DNA from: Hydractinia symbiolongicarpus
Lineage: Eukaryota; Cnidaria; Hydrozoa; Anthoathecata; Hydractiniidae
Length of the DNA: 64,000 nucleotides
Assembly: GCF_029227915.1 (NCBI RefSeq)
Contig: NC_079877.1
Coordinates: forward strand, 14,319,351 to 14,383,350
Direction of reading: 5' to 3'
Under the pieces are notes generated by a model. That model saw only the letters and a list, made by a program, of their open reading frames with translations, was not told the origin of the DNA and ran no database searches. Numbering within the stretch: position 1 is the first letter of the stretch; the number at the start of each line of letters is the position of its first letter. This document shows positions 24,392 through 36,097 of this stretch, piece by piece. A program made the position numbers and the translations under genes.

Positions 24392-25350
24392 ATTTTCTTT
24401 TGGATTCTCTTCTAATTAAGTTTATTTTGTATTTTATGCTTTTTTAAATTGGAAATACTTTAACGTAGTATCACATCTAAATTATGACTAACTTCAACCA
24501 TGCATTACCTCACAAATATTTCTTCCATGACAGCTAACAGTATATACTAATACTTAGCGTATTCCCTCCGTATGTGACAAGCAAAGTTGATTTGTTATTT
24601 TTTCCTCACAAAAAGATTAAAAATTATATAAGCCAATATTTTTTTATTCTGTTATTTTTATGACTTTGCAAAATCTTTTGTTGACATTCTTGATTGGTTG
24701 AAGACGAGTCATGTGATAAAATAATCCAATTATATTAGACAATAGTGCTCCTTTGTGCGCCGTGCTATTTCTTCAATATCCAAAGGAAACATGCAAATGA
24801 ACTTTTTGGTCGTTCTTGAGTTTAAAATAAATCTTTTTTTCTGTGAGTGTTACGTCATTAATTATTTAAACATATCGTCACGACAACTTATGCAGGTAAT
24901 TCGATTGTTTATTTTATGTTGAAATATTTAAACCCATGGTGCGATATTTCAGAAAAACTCGGGAATAGACAGCCCTTCAGTTAGAGTTCCGTAACTCAAA
25001 AAAGTAGGTTGTTACAAGAAATTCTCCACGCCCTTCAGAAACAGATAGTCTGGGCTACAGAACCATCAGTCTTTTCTTTCACTACAAATTTTCGTTCGCT
25101 GGATGCTATGAATTCCTTTGGGTACAGATTTTTCAAGATTTCCACTTGTTAACCCAACCCTTAATAAAAACAAGCATTTTTAAGGTTTGTTTTAGCAACA
25201 TCTTCATATATTTTTATCCATATTTTTGCTTAGATATTTGTTTCATAATTGTTTATACAGCCCTTGAGCATGCGTCTCTGCCTGCCAAAAATTAAAGCTC
25301 TTTCTACTCTTTTTGTTGGGGTATTTTTAAATAAAACTAACAGTTAGCAC
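24392..25350. other. Upstream flank of the GPCR; no gene seen
   Basis: AT-rich sequence. It must contain the GPCR promoter, but no clear TATA box or repeated motif could be assigned. Confidence 0.35.
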
Positions 25351-25353
25351 ATA

Positions 25354-25680
25354 TGTTATCTTAAGATTACTCGAGTTATCTTACAATCAGGACATTTATG
25401 TGAATATGCACGCATTCCAAAGTCACATTAATAGAGTTATCTTAAGATAACATTTGTTATCTTAAAATGACTGTATTAACGTGACTTTGGAATGCCATAA
25501 CCATGATCAAGAAATCTTACAATACATTCTGAAGAGTTCTTATCTTAAGATAACTCGAGTTATCTTACAATTACAACATTAATGTGAATTTCCACGCCTT
25601 CGAAAATCACATTAATAGAGTTATCTTAAGATAGCACTTGTTATCTTAAAATAATTGTATTAATGTGATTTTGGAGTGAC
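25354..25680. mobile_element. Two tandem copies of a palindromic MITE-like unit
   Basis: Unit 1 (25354-25496) and unit 2 (25538-25680) share GAGTTATCTTAAGATAAC and CTCGAGTTATCTTACAAT. Each is internally palindromic: in unit 1, GCATTCCAAAGTCAC (25412) pairs with GTGACTTTGGAATGC (25481). TTATCTTAAGATAA is itself a perfect palindrome. No coding capacity. Confidence 0.7.
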
Positions 25681-25689
25681 TTGGTTGGT

Positions 25690-27260
25690 AACACCAGAGA
25701 AATACACTAGGATATTTTTTTCCCAGAAGAATGCGCAGCTTACACTAGTTGAACTAGTGTAAATACTGATGCCGGTACCGATTAGGATATCAAAAATCTC
25801 GCAGGATGAAACAGCCGCATTTGGCGCCTCAATTTTTTAAACAGAATTTTTGCTGGTGTATTTACACCAGTACACAAGAGCTAAATCCGTCCCTGCGTCT
25901 AAACATCCTGTTTTTGAATTTTCTTTTAAAATTCTTTTTGGCAATAAAAAAGCTATACGGTCTGTAAAATATATGTAAAAAATATATGTAAAATATATTG
26001 AATTATCGTGTATTTTACAGACCTAACACAAATACATAGTTTATACCAAGTCCTGATAATAATTGGCTTAGCTGGCATGCTATTTCTCTTAATACTTTCA
26101 GTTGGAAAGCTTGTACCTCTTCTCTGAAAGCACACTATATTAATTTGAACGTTTATAATGCGCAAGGACATGTTATATTTATGGCTTCATTAAAAAGAAG
26201 ATTTTAAAGTACCAAATTATCAGCTTGAATTAGCATGTTTGTGGTATCCTTTTCATACAGCAGAAGAAAAGTGAGTTGCGAAGGTATGGATGATTTGAAA
26301 GTTATTTTTACGTTTTTTCCTTGGTTTGATGTAGCTAGCTAACTAAATTACTTTGTGGTGCCTGTGGCCACCATGGAAAATGATGTCATCCTTCAATGGA
26401 ATCATTACCTAGCTAGCTACTTCTAGCTACATTCAGAAGAAGAAAATTCAATCCATAACGTATTAACAAAACTCTTTCTTTTTAAAAACTCAAGTTGCTT
26501 TTTTTTGTTGTATCGTGGAAATAAATTTAAGTCACCAATCCAAAATTAACAGGGGAAAATATACACGAGGGTGCCGATAAGGCACCAATGGTTCAAAAAA
26601 CTATAATAATTAAAATAAACTTAGGCGTGACACAAAAATATGTTTGGTTCCGATCGAACGTCTGTTAAGAAAAAAAAAATGCACTGTTTTGATTCGGGTG
26701 TCCGAATTTGTAAGAGAAGGATAAAACAAACAATTCCACATTCTTATCTTTTCTTTTCTTCGAGTCACCTCACAACCACGCCGCGATGTTTTTCTAGATG
26801 CGAGATGTTTAAGCAAAATAATGTAATCTTTTCTGAACCCTCAAAAGGACACTAACCAAACATTTTTTGTCTTACGCCTTACTATGTGGTAGCGAAGTTC
26901 TTAAAAGAACCGTTTTAGGATTTACTTTATAAATAACTTATATATAAACTTTATTAACTCCTTTCTCTTCAAGCACCTTCTTGCAACTGTCGTCCGCATG
27001 ATGGTATGTTACAAGAAATTGCATTTCGGGAATGCTCCGGGCGATTTCGGAGGACAACCGCCAATTTTATTCGCCAAGTCGCCCGAACTCGCCCTTGTAT
27101 ATGCGTGCGTTTGCGGCTTATCAGCACCCTCTTAAATATACCTCTTCATTCTTTAAGGTATTTGCTTATTTGTGGTTAAAAACGTTTGTGCTGTGGCAGA
27201 CCGGGAAAGACTTAGCAGGTGGTTATAAGGACAGACTTGATACAGTTGAGTTTAGATCTA
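25690..27260. other. Intergenic; short palindromes only
   Basis: Contains TTACACTAGTTGAACTAGTGTAA (25,741 region) and an inverted TCTGTAAAATA...TATTTTACAGA pair (25,960-26,020). No gene was supported; two overlapping frames near 26,610-26,855 look random. Confidence 0.4.
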
Positions 27261-27366
27261 AAGCAGTCTAGATCAGATTGAAAGAGGGTCATTAATACAC
27301 CCCGTCCAACCCATGCTAGCATGGAAAACGGACGTTAAGCCGAGAATGATGATAATGATGATGATG
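27260..27366 (+). mobile_element. SINE 3' region with CATGCTAGCATGGAAAACGG core and GAT tail
   Basis: The core CCATGCTAGCATGGAAAACG followed by GACGTTAA and a (GAT)n-like tail (27345-27366) resembles the conserved 3' domain of SINEs best known from cephalopods. The upstream tRNA-like head was not recognised, so this is probably a 5'-truncated copy. Confidence 0.55.
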
Positions 27367-27369
27367 CTA

Positions 27370-28130
27370 CTGGCGTCTTTTTACTGATATATGTTCTAAA
27401 TCTGAACTATTTTATCAAACGGTGCCTTTACCTGGAAGTTCTACTTTGTTTACCTACTTTCGCATGTTGTTAAATTCTTCAACACTCGAACCTTGCAATA
27501 ATTTTTTTAAGAAGTGAGCTATGTACGACGTGTGAAGTCACGAATGACCAAGTGGACATTTGTTCGATAATGGTGGCAACCGTTAATGTAATTATTGTTT
27601 TTGGGAGATTAAGTTTGGACATATATAAAAATATTTAAAAAAGATAAAAAAATATTCAGGACTTCATCATTTTCTTTACAACCCTATGCTTCTGCATTGT
27701 GTTTCACGAGCTTACAATAATGTGGTATAGCTAAGTTATGATACGTAAAAACTATCCTTGAATGACCCTTTAAGAATGTGAAACCACATAATAGACCTTA
27801 ATCAAATTTCGTGTTTTTCGTAACTTTTGTGTTCAGTATGGTAGATTAGTGTGCGTGTCAACTGGCCAAAAAAGCCATGAGTATGAGGGCAAGCTTGGGC
27901 AAATTTTTAAAACAATTTGTACTTTCCAAATGAAAAACAGTGCTTTCAAGTCTGTTGTCTTGGCCACAAAAAGTAGTGATCTATATTTTATGTGGCTAGC
28001 CTCATTAATTCAAATAAATTTACCCTGTCAATTTTTTTCCAGGAGGTACAACATAGACGGCTCTAGAGTGTTAAAAAGCTTCCATTTAAGATACAGAAAC
28101 CTTTTAAATTTCTGTTCAATAAGCAACAAC
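27370..28130. other. Intergenic; probable SINE body at the right end
   Basis: AT-rich. The right part (about 28,000-28,130) probably belongs to the minus-strand SINE whose tRNA-like head is at 28131-28197. No gene. Confidence 0.35.
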
Positions 28131-28197
28131 TGTTACGTGGGATTGAACCCATATGAATAGAAAGTGAACGCTCTACCGACTGAACTACCAATCCCCT
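28131..28197 (-). mobile_element. tRNA-derived SINE head
   Basis: On the minus strand there is a pol III box A (TAGTTCAGTCGGTAGAGC, 28187-28170) and box B (GGGTTCAATCCCA, 28150-28138). The acceptor-stem ends (GGGGATT and GTAACA) do not pair, so it is a tRNA-derived SINE or tRNA pseudogene rather than a working tRNA. Confidence 0.6.
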
Positions 28198-28199
28198 AA

Positions 28200-30290
28200 A
28201 GAAGACAACCCTCAAAATGACTTTATTAATTATATCAAGCATATTGTATCTAGTAAACACTTTTTGAGCACTCTGCCTTAAAAAATGATATAGTTTAGAA
28301 ATTTAGGTCTAAATATCGTCCCTCGAAGACACTGGATTTTAATGTATTTAGGGACTTTAATATATATATAATATACTATATAATTTTTTTTTCTTTTTTC
28401 TTTTAGATTGCGTACAATTAGAGCGAGAGATGTTATCTTTCAATACGTGAGATAAAAAGAAGAAAGCGAAACCTCACACCGCGTTGCTATTGTTTTTCTG
28501 TCAAAAATTTGAAGCTGTTTTATAAATCTGGATAAAGTTAATAAATGGTTTTCGTTTCTGTAGATTTTTTTGTTTTTGTTTATTGTTTCCCGTGAGTTTT
28601 CGAAACTTATTGCAGCAGATTCCGTGGCTTCAAGAAATCGGTTTTCATAACTAGTGCCGTTATTTTTACGTGAAAAAGCAACAACCCACAAGCTGCTTCG
28701 TTCGCCTTCTCATCTCCGAAATCGTTAACGCAAAAGTCTCTATTATTATCTGCGTTTCGAGTATTATTTTCCGGTTGAAAGAGTGTACCTTACGACGCGC
28801 ATCCCTTTAATTCGTGACATTTCGGCACATGATTGCACAACTTGATGTATTGCATTTCTTTCAGAATAAGGGTTTTAACTTTATAAAAGTATAACCTGCA
28901 TGCATTTTTGGCGCTAAAAGTTTCATCAATGTTGAATTTACGTCGGCCAACACTGACAATATTGTGATTATTATCAATATTTAATTTTATAATTCTGTGG
29001 AAAGAGGTTTTACGAAATTTCTCAGTAATCGTTTTTGTTTAGTTTTGCGCGATCTAAATTTCTCGTACCTTTTGAAAAGAAATATTCCGCATATATATAT
29101 TGTATTTTTGCCAAAAAATTACTACTTTTGTTGTTGATCCGCGGGAGTTTATTTTACAACCTCGTCCCCAGGATTTTCTACGTGTATTATATTCAGTTTT
29201 GGTGTATTCCCAGATATCAGCTGCAGTAAGATCTTACCACCTCGCCGTATTATATCAAGGGGAAACAAAAAACACTAGGGACAACTATTGGCTAGTTTCA
29301 ATATTGCTTGCAACTTGCGTAATGCTTCGCAACCTTTTTTTTAATTTCTAGTTGTAGTACGTAAAATCTTTATAATTTATACTTTTTAAATAATAAACCT
29401 TGGAAAAACCAATACTCAACTTTAACTGAATATCCCAAAAATATTTCATAATCTACGTGACTTCTAAAGTGAAGGCCCAACATATGTTTAAACGATAGAT
29501 AAAAACAGTTAAAATGCAGCAAGTTTCTCTTACGAATGTAGTAGTCTCTCTAATTAGCGGATACCATTGATGCAAGAAAATTTAACCGCTATGTCTCTTT
29601 AGGAATTTTGAAGGTTTTGGGGTTTTTCTAGACATAAAGAAATAACAAAAAAAGAAAAACTATCTAAATTTTTCTATTTTTAAATGTTTAAAATGGCAAC
29701 AACAACAAAAGCCACAAAGTGAGAACAATGCTTCTCCTTCGTTTTTTCTATACAGAAAACAATTTAAATAGCAGTTTGCTTCATTTTCAGCAAGTATCAG
29801 TTAATTAGAAAGGGAAAAGTTCCAACTTACTTGTCTGCTTTCTGAAAAGTTTTGTAGACTTTGCCTATAATTTGGCTGCTACAATAAAAATGATCTGTCT
29901 GTTTTTTACCCCGATTTCAAAGAGAGCTTTGAAAAAATTCAGAGTTGAAATTTAATTCTGACCAAAAACCTATAAACTGAGGAACAAACATGAGGATGCA
30001 GGTGTCCCATATAAAATGACATTTGTGAGTCCGAAAGAAGAAAAAGGCAAAAGATAAAACACACTAAGAATCCAAAATACAGAAGAAATTAAATTGATGA
30101 AGGTAATAAATCTGTTCAAAATATCAAGGAATTTTAAAAAATCCTGAACAAGTGTAGAAGGTTAGAAAAACAACGTTAACGTTACTATATTTCAAATAAT
30201 ATCATAATATACATTTCTAAAACTTTCTAATATACTGCAACTGTGGAAATGAATTGAGTTATACAACAAAACAGTCGAGATTAGTCATCA
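28200..30290. other. Intergenic; no supported gene
   Basis: Contains an isolated CCTCGTCCCCAGGA arm (about 29,161), which matches the foldback family at 32674 and 50211, and otherwise featureless AT-rich DNA. Confidence 0.4.
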
Positions 30291-30292
30291 TT

Positions 30293-30616
30293 TCAACTCA
30301 CAAAATCTGTCTTTTCTGGATTCTCTGTTGAGTTATCTATATAATCTGGGTACAAGTATTGGTAGTAGTAATATTTAGCTCTTATTAAGTCTCTTTCTCT
30401 GGAGTCTTCTATTTGACTTAAAATTTCATATAGTTCATCAATTCCAACTGTAGCATGATCGGTATGTAGACACACTCTCCAGAATCCTAAATTCTGACAT
30501 TGACAGGTAGGATTACAATCAGAATTAAAAACGCATGAATGAAATAACAGTCCGCAATAATTGCCATGTATGAACAATATTAAAGCCAGCACTGCCCATA
30601 CATACTTCGTCTGCAT
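30293..30616 (-). CDS. Small secreted Cys-rich peptide (member D)
   Basis: Encodes 107 residues, single exon, opposite strand to members A-C. A signal peptide (about 1-20, VWAVLALILFIHGNYC) leads to GLLFHSC and the pattern C-x5-C-x3-C-x-C-x8-C (HSCVFNSDCNPTCQCQN...RVC). Next come a helix-like acidic segment (DELYEILSQIEDSRERD) and an aromatic block KYYYYQYLYPDY. The tail is polar and ends in DFVS. The layout matches members A and B: leader, [LV]F-x2-C, five-cysteine core, LYE-type helix, YYY motif. Five core cysteines plus a leader-proximal one would allow three disulphides. This is the best-preserved copy and defines the family. No known family recognised. Confidence 0.7.
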   Translation of the reverse strand: MQTKYVWAVLALILFIHGNYCGLLFHSCVFNSDCNPTCQCQNLGFWRVCLHTDHATVGIDELYEILSQIEDSRERDLIRAKYYYYQYLYPDYIDNSTENPEKTDFVS

Positions 30617-32670
30617 TTTTAATTTTTATCTCCTTGGCTTTAGCTTCTGAAGAACAAATATGTTTGCCTTTTGTGTCACAAGAAGAGCATTAATATACTT
30701 TACCTCAGGATGTAACTTTCTTTTGAAGATAATTTTTTTTTAACACACACGGTAATGGTATCCTGTTTGTAGAGTTTTCATAACACACAGACAAATGAAA
30801 TTTCTCTCCATTACATATGTGACTCACTAATAAATGTATGTTTTTATTTCAAAATAGTGACATGTGAATATATTAAGTTATGGTGGCGTTTCGCTTTTAC
30901 TTATTATTTTACTAAAGACCCTTCACATTGAGACATTGAGATAGACGTGTTTTTGTTAGAGATAATAGATACACAAATGCACACAACTGGTTTAAATATA
31001 AAATGTAGATTCAAAATAAAGGGCATGCATATATTTAAGAGTTATAGCTTTTTTAAAAACAATGTTTTAATCTTTTTTATTCAGTTTGAACCTATAAAAA
31101 AGAGTCTATCTTTTTTTAAGAATTTGCGTTAAATAATTACCTTCTGAAAATATTTAATTCGTTGATTCGCGTTAATTACTACACAAATTCGAAATTCGCG
31201 TCAATTTTTTATCGCATTACGAGACTGTTAATTAATCGCTCTATTTATTTCGTGTAATAAGGTGTTGCCGTCTTATAAGGAGTCAACAGCATTGGCGAAG
31301 CGTTAGATATTTACGCCAAAACAGATCTCGCAATTAATAATTATATCCACGCTTTCTAATTCAAAAAATAAGGTCGGTGAAAGCCTCATAACATATCTTT
31401 ATTATTTTAATAATCGAGACAAATTTCCGTATTGTCGTTACCCCGAACTAACTGTGTACAGTTTAACTGTACATGGTATGCGATTATGAAAGATTCGTTC
31501 CTTACTTCTTGAAAGAATATTTATTTACATTTCCAAGCCGTTTTGGCTACATAAATACGGAGAGGTTTATTACGCTGATGCGCTACCTATCTTAGTCCAT
31601 GCGAACCAGAAAACAAAGTAAGAACAGAAAGTGTTTCGCTTAATTGCCTACTGGACGACCTTCAATCACTGGTAATGATATTATTACTTAGGGCGACTCT
31701 CTTCTCAAATCGACTATGGATCTTGAATTAGCAATGCTAAAGTGCCATAGATATATTTCGTGGATTAAATGTAGTAACTTGATGGTAATGAATGTCGATA
31801 TGAGAAAACAAACAAAGACAATGACCACATCGTAGGAGCGTTTGAGTATTTTAAAATGCTTTACAAAGAGAGACTTGAAAAAGATTTATTTTACTATAAA
31901 TAATATCCGCATGCCGGAAAACTTTATTAACTAATTTTATAAGTCGCGTGTTCTGTTGGCAATTTCTCTTAATATAACCATTGCTCCTTTGGCAATGGAT
32001 AACAATTACATAAAACATACGCAAGGAGAGGAACTAATTAATATTATATTATAACTCAATCACAAACTTAAAATGCTGTTACTATTATAGTACGTAAAAT
32101 ATTATCTTATTTTTACTGTTTACTGGTGAGTAACTTTTAATACCTACTTATTTTCACACGATACAGCTATAAAAGATTTGTAAAACTGTTGTTGGAAAGA
32201 ATGTACATCCATGGAAAGATATATAGATACTTAGTTGAAAAAATATAGTTATTTATTTGTTATTATAGTATTTATATTAGTAGATTTTAGGATTTAAAGT
32301 CTATAATTTTTTTTTCTCGCTTTAATTTTATTTTCTAGCTGCCACAAAATAATTTCCTCTTGCTTCTTCTTCAAGCACATAACAACAAGTCAATATTTAA
32401 GTTTGTTTACAACGAGATTATAGTGACAATCTGGCTGTTTTCTCTTTCAATCTTATCTGTCTGCTCGCTCATCAAAATGGTACCGCAAGTAGCGAGACAA
32501 AAAAATTGTCTACGGGCTACCGGTTAGTATTTTTATATTACCTTTATACTTTGTGCGTTCCATAACATGGGCAATGACGCCCAATGTCGTATGCCGAATG
32601 TCGTGCTTACAAATAAACTGTCCTGTGCTCCTCTTTTCTTGTGTCATTTCATTTTCCATTAAATGTCTAA
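30617..32670. other. Intergenic; no supported gene
   Basis: AT-rich, with a small palindrome TGTACAGTTTAACTGTACA (about 31,455). Promoter of member D lies at its left end; no TATA box was assigned. Confidence 0.4.
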
Positions 32671-32673
32671 AAC

Positions 32674-32760
32674 AGCAACCTCGTCCCCAGGGCATTTTAT
32701 ATCTTTTCTGACCTCAAGACGGCGATAAAAGATAGAAGATGCCCTGGGGACGAGGTTGCT
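32674..32760. mobile_element. CTCGTCCCCAG foldback element
   Basis: Perfect inverted arms, AGCAACCTCGTCCCCAGGGC pairing with its complement at the right end, separated by about 45 bases. TAAAAC or AAAAC flanks both ends, a possible target-site duplication. The same arm is found at 29161, 50211 and 62840. Confidence 0.75.
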
Positions 32761-33851
32761 AAAACAGTTATTAATAAAAATCTTCTACTTTAGCATACTT
32801 TAAAATTATTTTGGATTATCCCGGGCATCTTTGTTTCGTGCATCCTTACCGCAAACTATCGATCCGCAACCGATTTAGACAAAATAAAGGTTTTATTTTA
32901 AAGGTTGTCGTTACCCCGTTAGAAAATTTACGAGTTTGCACAGAATGAGTAAAAATATATCATATAAATATGCTATTTCGTATAGAGACTACTGTTGTTT
33001 TTGCATTGATATGCTGAAAATATGTAATATTATATAGTTACAACTACTCGCAGCCCCTTGTTTACCGTGATACGACAGTTGTTCTTTCAACGCTAATACA
33101 TATACATCCCTTGTTTTCCAAAGCGATGATTAGCCTGAACACCAACCTTGATCCTAGGGCTGGTTTTCTCTTTTTTATATCGAGAAACCCTTGGGTTGAG
33201 GTTGCACCAACACATGAAGTGCACAATGAAAGGATCCTCAGTGCGTTTTAGCTGATCACGTTTGCCCGTCCTACTCCGCAAGCTTCTATGCTAGGTCCAA
33301 ATCTGCAAGTTACATGTACCTTATATTCTGTTTCTAGTGGTTTTTTTGAGAATCCGGAAAGAATAAAACAAAATATTTCCAGTTAAATTTTTTTTTAAAA
33401 AAAACACAGCTGAATTTCTTGCAATATTCTACCTGGCTATAAATTGGATTATATTTATACTGTTTTGCAGGCACAATTGATAGTTTCAAAATGTTTAAAA
33501 TGCAGTTTTTGAAGCAATTAAAATAAAATTTTATATTTATTTAAAAAGGAAATAAAGATTCCCAATCATAAAATAAAATTTAAAGAATAACATTTTGTTC
33601 AGACACATGCATAGAAAATGTAAAAGGCTTATATATAAAATATAAAAAATCAGGCCAAGGGTTACCATAATGGTAGACCTGCAGCTTTAACATTTTAAAG
33701 GCACAATCTGCTAAAAAAGCTACTAAATTTGCAATAACAAAATCTATAGATATATGCATTAGTTCATGTTAACAGTGGCATGTTTTTCTGCAACTCCAAG
33801 CCAAAAAACCTTGTGGTTTACTGTTCGTAATGTAAGAGAAGGTATTTTTCT

Positions 33852-33919
33852 TTAATCATTTACCAAACATCCTTTATTTTTCCAGTTAGGATCTTCATCA
33901 AAATTGTCCTTTTTTGGCC
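33852..33919 (-). other. Candidate last exon of an unidentified minus-strand gene
   Basis: After an acceptor (TATTTTCAG) the phase-1 frame reads PKKDNFDEDPNWKNKGCLVN, D and a stop. The sequence looks protein-like, but upstream exons were not found and the family was not recognised. Could be chance. Confidence 0.25.
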
Positions 33920-34069
33920 CTGAAAATATATAACTGATCAAATAAGCAATCAAAAAATTAAAGTTATAGTTAATGGATAATCATTCACATGCCGGTAAAA
34001 CAGACAAAAACTATTTGTCAACAACTACGACAATGGGCCTATTTAAAATATGCGTACGTATTATAAATC

Positions 34070-34122
34070 GTCAATCTTATACTCCCTTGTTCGCTTTGCT
34101 TACAAGGGAGTATAAGATTGAC
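34070..34122. repeat. Perfect 21-bp hairpin
   Basis: Arms 34070-34090 and 34102-34122 are exact reverse complements (CAATCTTATACTCCCTTGT core) around an 11-base loop TCGCTTTGCTT. Both arms lie in unremarkable AT-rich DNA. Could be a small foldback element or a hairpin RNA. Confidence 0.85.
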
Positions 34123-35081
34123 TTACCCCTTTCCCGATCGTACACATCACCCCTCCTCGAAAACGGACTTCATGAACAATTGGTAACTACGGCAGGTGTA
34201 AGTTGATAAAGTTGTAATAATACAAAAAAACACTACATTAATTTTCCAAAGCGTAGACATGTAATCCTTTTGAAAACCCCCTTCTCCTTGTACACTTTGA
34301 TACGCTTTTAGACTACCTCTCCGCCTCCTTTCTTCGAGCATGCTAGCTCATTACTTTTTGTGAATGACCCCATAATCCTTTGTTGTTGTAAACCTAAATT
34401 CACTGTGAAATTTCAGTTTAACTTGAATGAACGACTAACAATAACTTATTTTAACTGGTGTTTTAGCATAAAAAGACTTTTATTTGTTGATTCCATTTTC
34501 CTTTATGAAGATACCTGTGTTAGTCAGTGGCCTAAACGCTTTTTAATTCTGCTGGAATTTCCAGTTTTAAGAGTTCTTTTGGAATAGAGTGAACTTTCCA
34601 AAAAACAAACCCCCCGATATTGTGAACGCTGGATTTAACGAACCAAGCGAACTCAAGACGCTAAATGTAATAGAAATTCGGCAATGTATTCAAAGTGCAT
34701 CATCGGTATCAATATTATGTTGCACAAAACAGTGCAATCTCATCCAAATCGAAAAGCTTAAATCATAGAGACATTAGCACAGCATGCAGTAAAACAAAAA
34801 CAAATCAAACTTTGAACTTTCATCTAACATCTTGTCAATAACATTCTCATCAGCCATATTTTCTGATGGGAAATTTATACGCAATGAAACAAGTGTTACC
34901 ATTGATCTCTGAGAGATAATTTGCTAGGTTTATGGAACATTGCAATGTAAACAAAAACTCAAAAATGCTGTTACTGTGGAAAGTTTATCATTTCTTGAAC
35001 ATGATAGTTTAGTAGGCGACGTTTTGGGAAATCCTTCTCCCATCATCGGGCAAAGTAAAATGGTGTTGAGCATGTATTTAC

Positions 35082-35180
35082 ATAATTGCAAAGGATCGAA
35101 ATTTATAAAAATTAACCAATCAGAAACGAGCTGATAATCTGATTGGTTAATTTTTATGAATTTCGATCCTCTGCAATTAT
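35082..35180. repeat. Long near-perfect hairpin, 42-bp arms
   Basis: Left arm 35082-35123 (from ATAATTGCAAAGGATCG to AACCAATCAG) pairs with right arm 35139-35180, with about two mismatches and a 15-base loop. The arms are long enough for a MITE or a double-stranded RNA precursor. No coding capacity. Confidence 0.85.
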
Positions 35181-36097
35181 ATAAATAAAAATAAATTTTT
35201 GAAGGTTTAAAAAATACAGGAATTCCATACACCTTTCCCGAGACCATGAGTAACACTTTTTTAAACTCGTAAAATATGAATACCATATTTGAATTCAGCA
35301 TTGTTTGTTTAATTTATGTGTAAATGTTTAACTTGATACGCCAACAGAAAGTGCTATTTTGAGGAGATATATATCACAGTTAAAGTCTTCTTAATGCTCA
35401 AGTTACCATGTCCCGCCTCGTTTTCAAAGAGGTTGGACATGCCACAAATCTTTAAATTAGAATAGCAGGTTGTTTACTTGCTGCATTGTTTCGAAAATTT
35501 CTTTGTTTATGACATTTTTGATAAGGAATTCAAATCTGTTGTCCGTATTTCATAAAACTCAACAGAAAAAGTTGCGGCACATCAAAAGAATAAGTCTCGG
35601 GAAAGGTGTATTCGCCAAAGATTTTGGGGATTACTATACGGTGTTTCACATATCGTGACTTCATTCCGCCGTATTTTAAAAAATAAGAGCGTTTATTTTC
35701 TGATTTGGTAATAAAAAAATTACAATTTACAATTCCATCAAATCTTGTGGCAACACTGAAACCCAGAAAAAAGAGGCAAGCATCAAAACAATAATAATTA
35801 AGCTTCTACACACATTATAAACATATATACATTAAAAAAAAGTTGTAACTTCTAAAAAATATTTTCTCGACCGTTTTTCGAGCTTACTTTTCTCATCTTC
35901 TCACTTTCTACTTCAACAAAAACGAGAAATCTTGAATTGAGAAATAGAGAATACTATAATTTAAAAAAATTCTGGAAGGTTTTATAATGACATAGTTGCA
36001 CAACAAAATTTTGAGCGTTTTTGAAAAATAGCTTTTAAAATATTAGTATACAAATCCTGAAAAGCTATCAAATTAATGGAACTCTACCAATAAGTTT

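Larger units (their letters stand above)
32770..36090. other. Intergenic region with several long hairpins
   Basis: Contains a degenerate foldback (33137-33210: CAACCTTGATCCTAGGG against CCCTTGGGTTGAGGTTG) and hairpins listed separately at 34070 and 35082. A small terminal exon candidate is at 33852-33919. No other gene is supported; a 64-codon minus frame at 34147-34341 has a possible membrane segment but no recognisable family. Confidence 0.4.

Noticed and set aside
28131-28197. Functional tRNA gene
   Set aside because: Boxes A and B are present, but the acceptor stem does not pair.
34930-35301. 123-residue minus-strand frame
   Set aside because: It spans the 42-bp-arm hairpin; its two halves are mirror images of each other, so it is chance.
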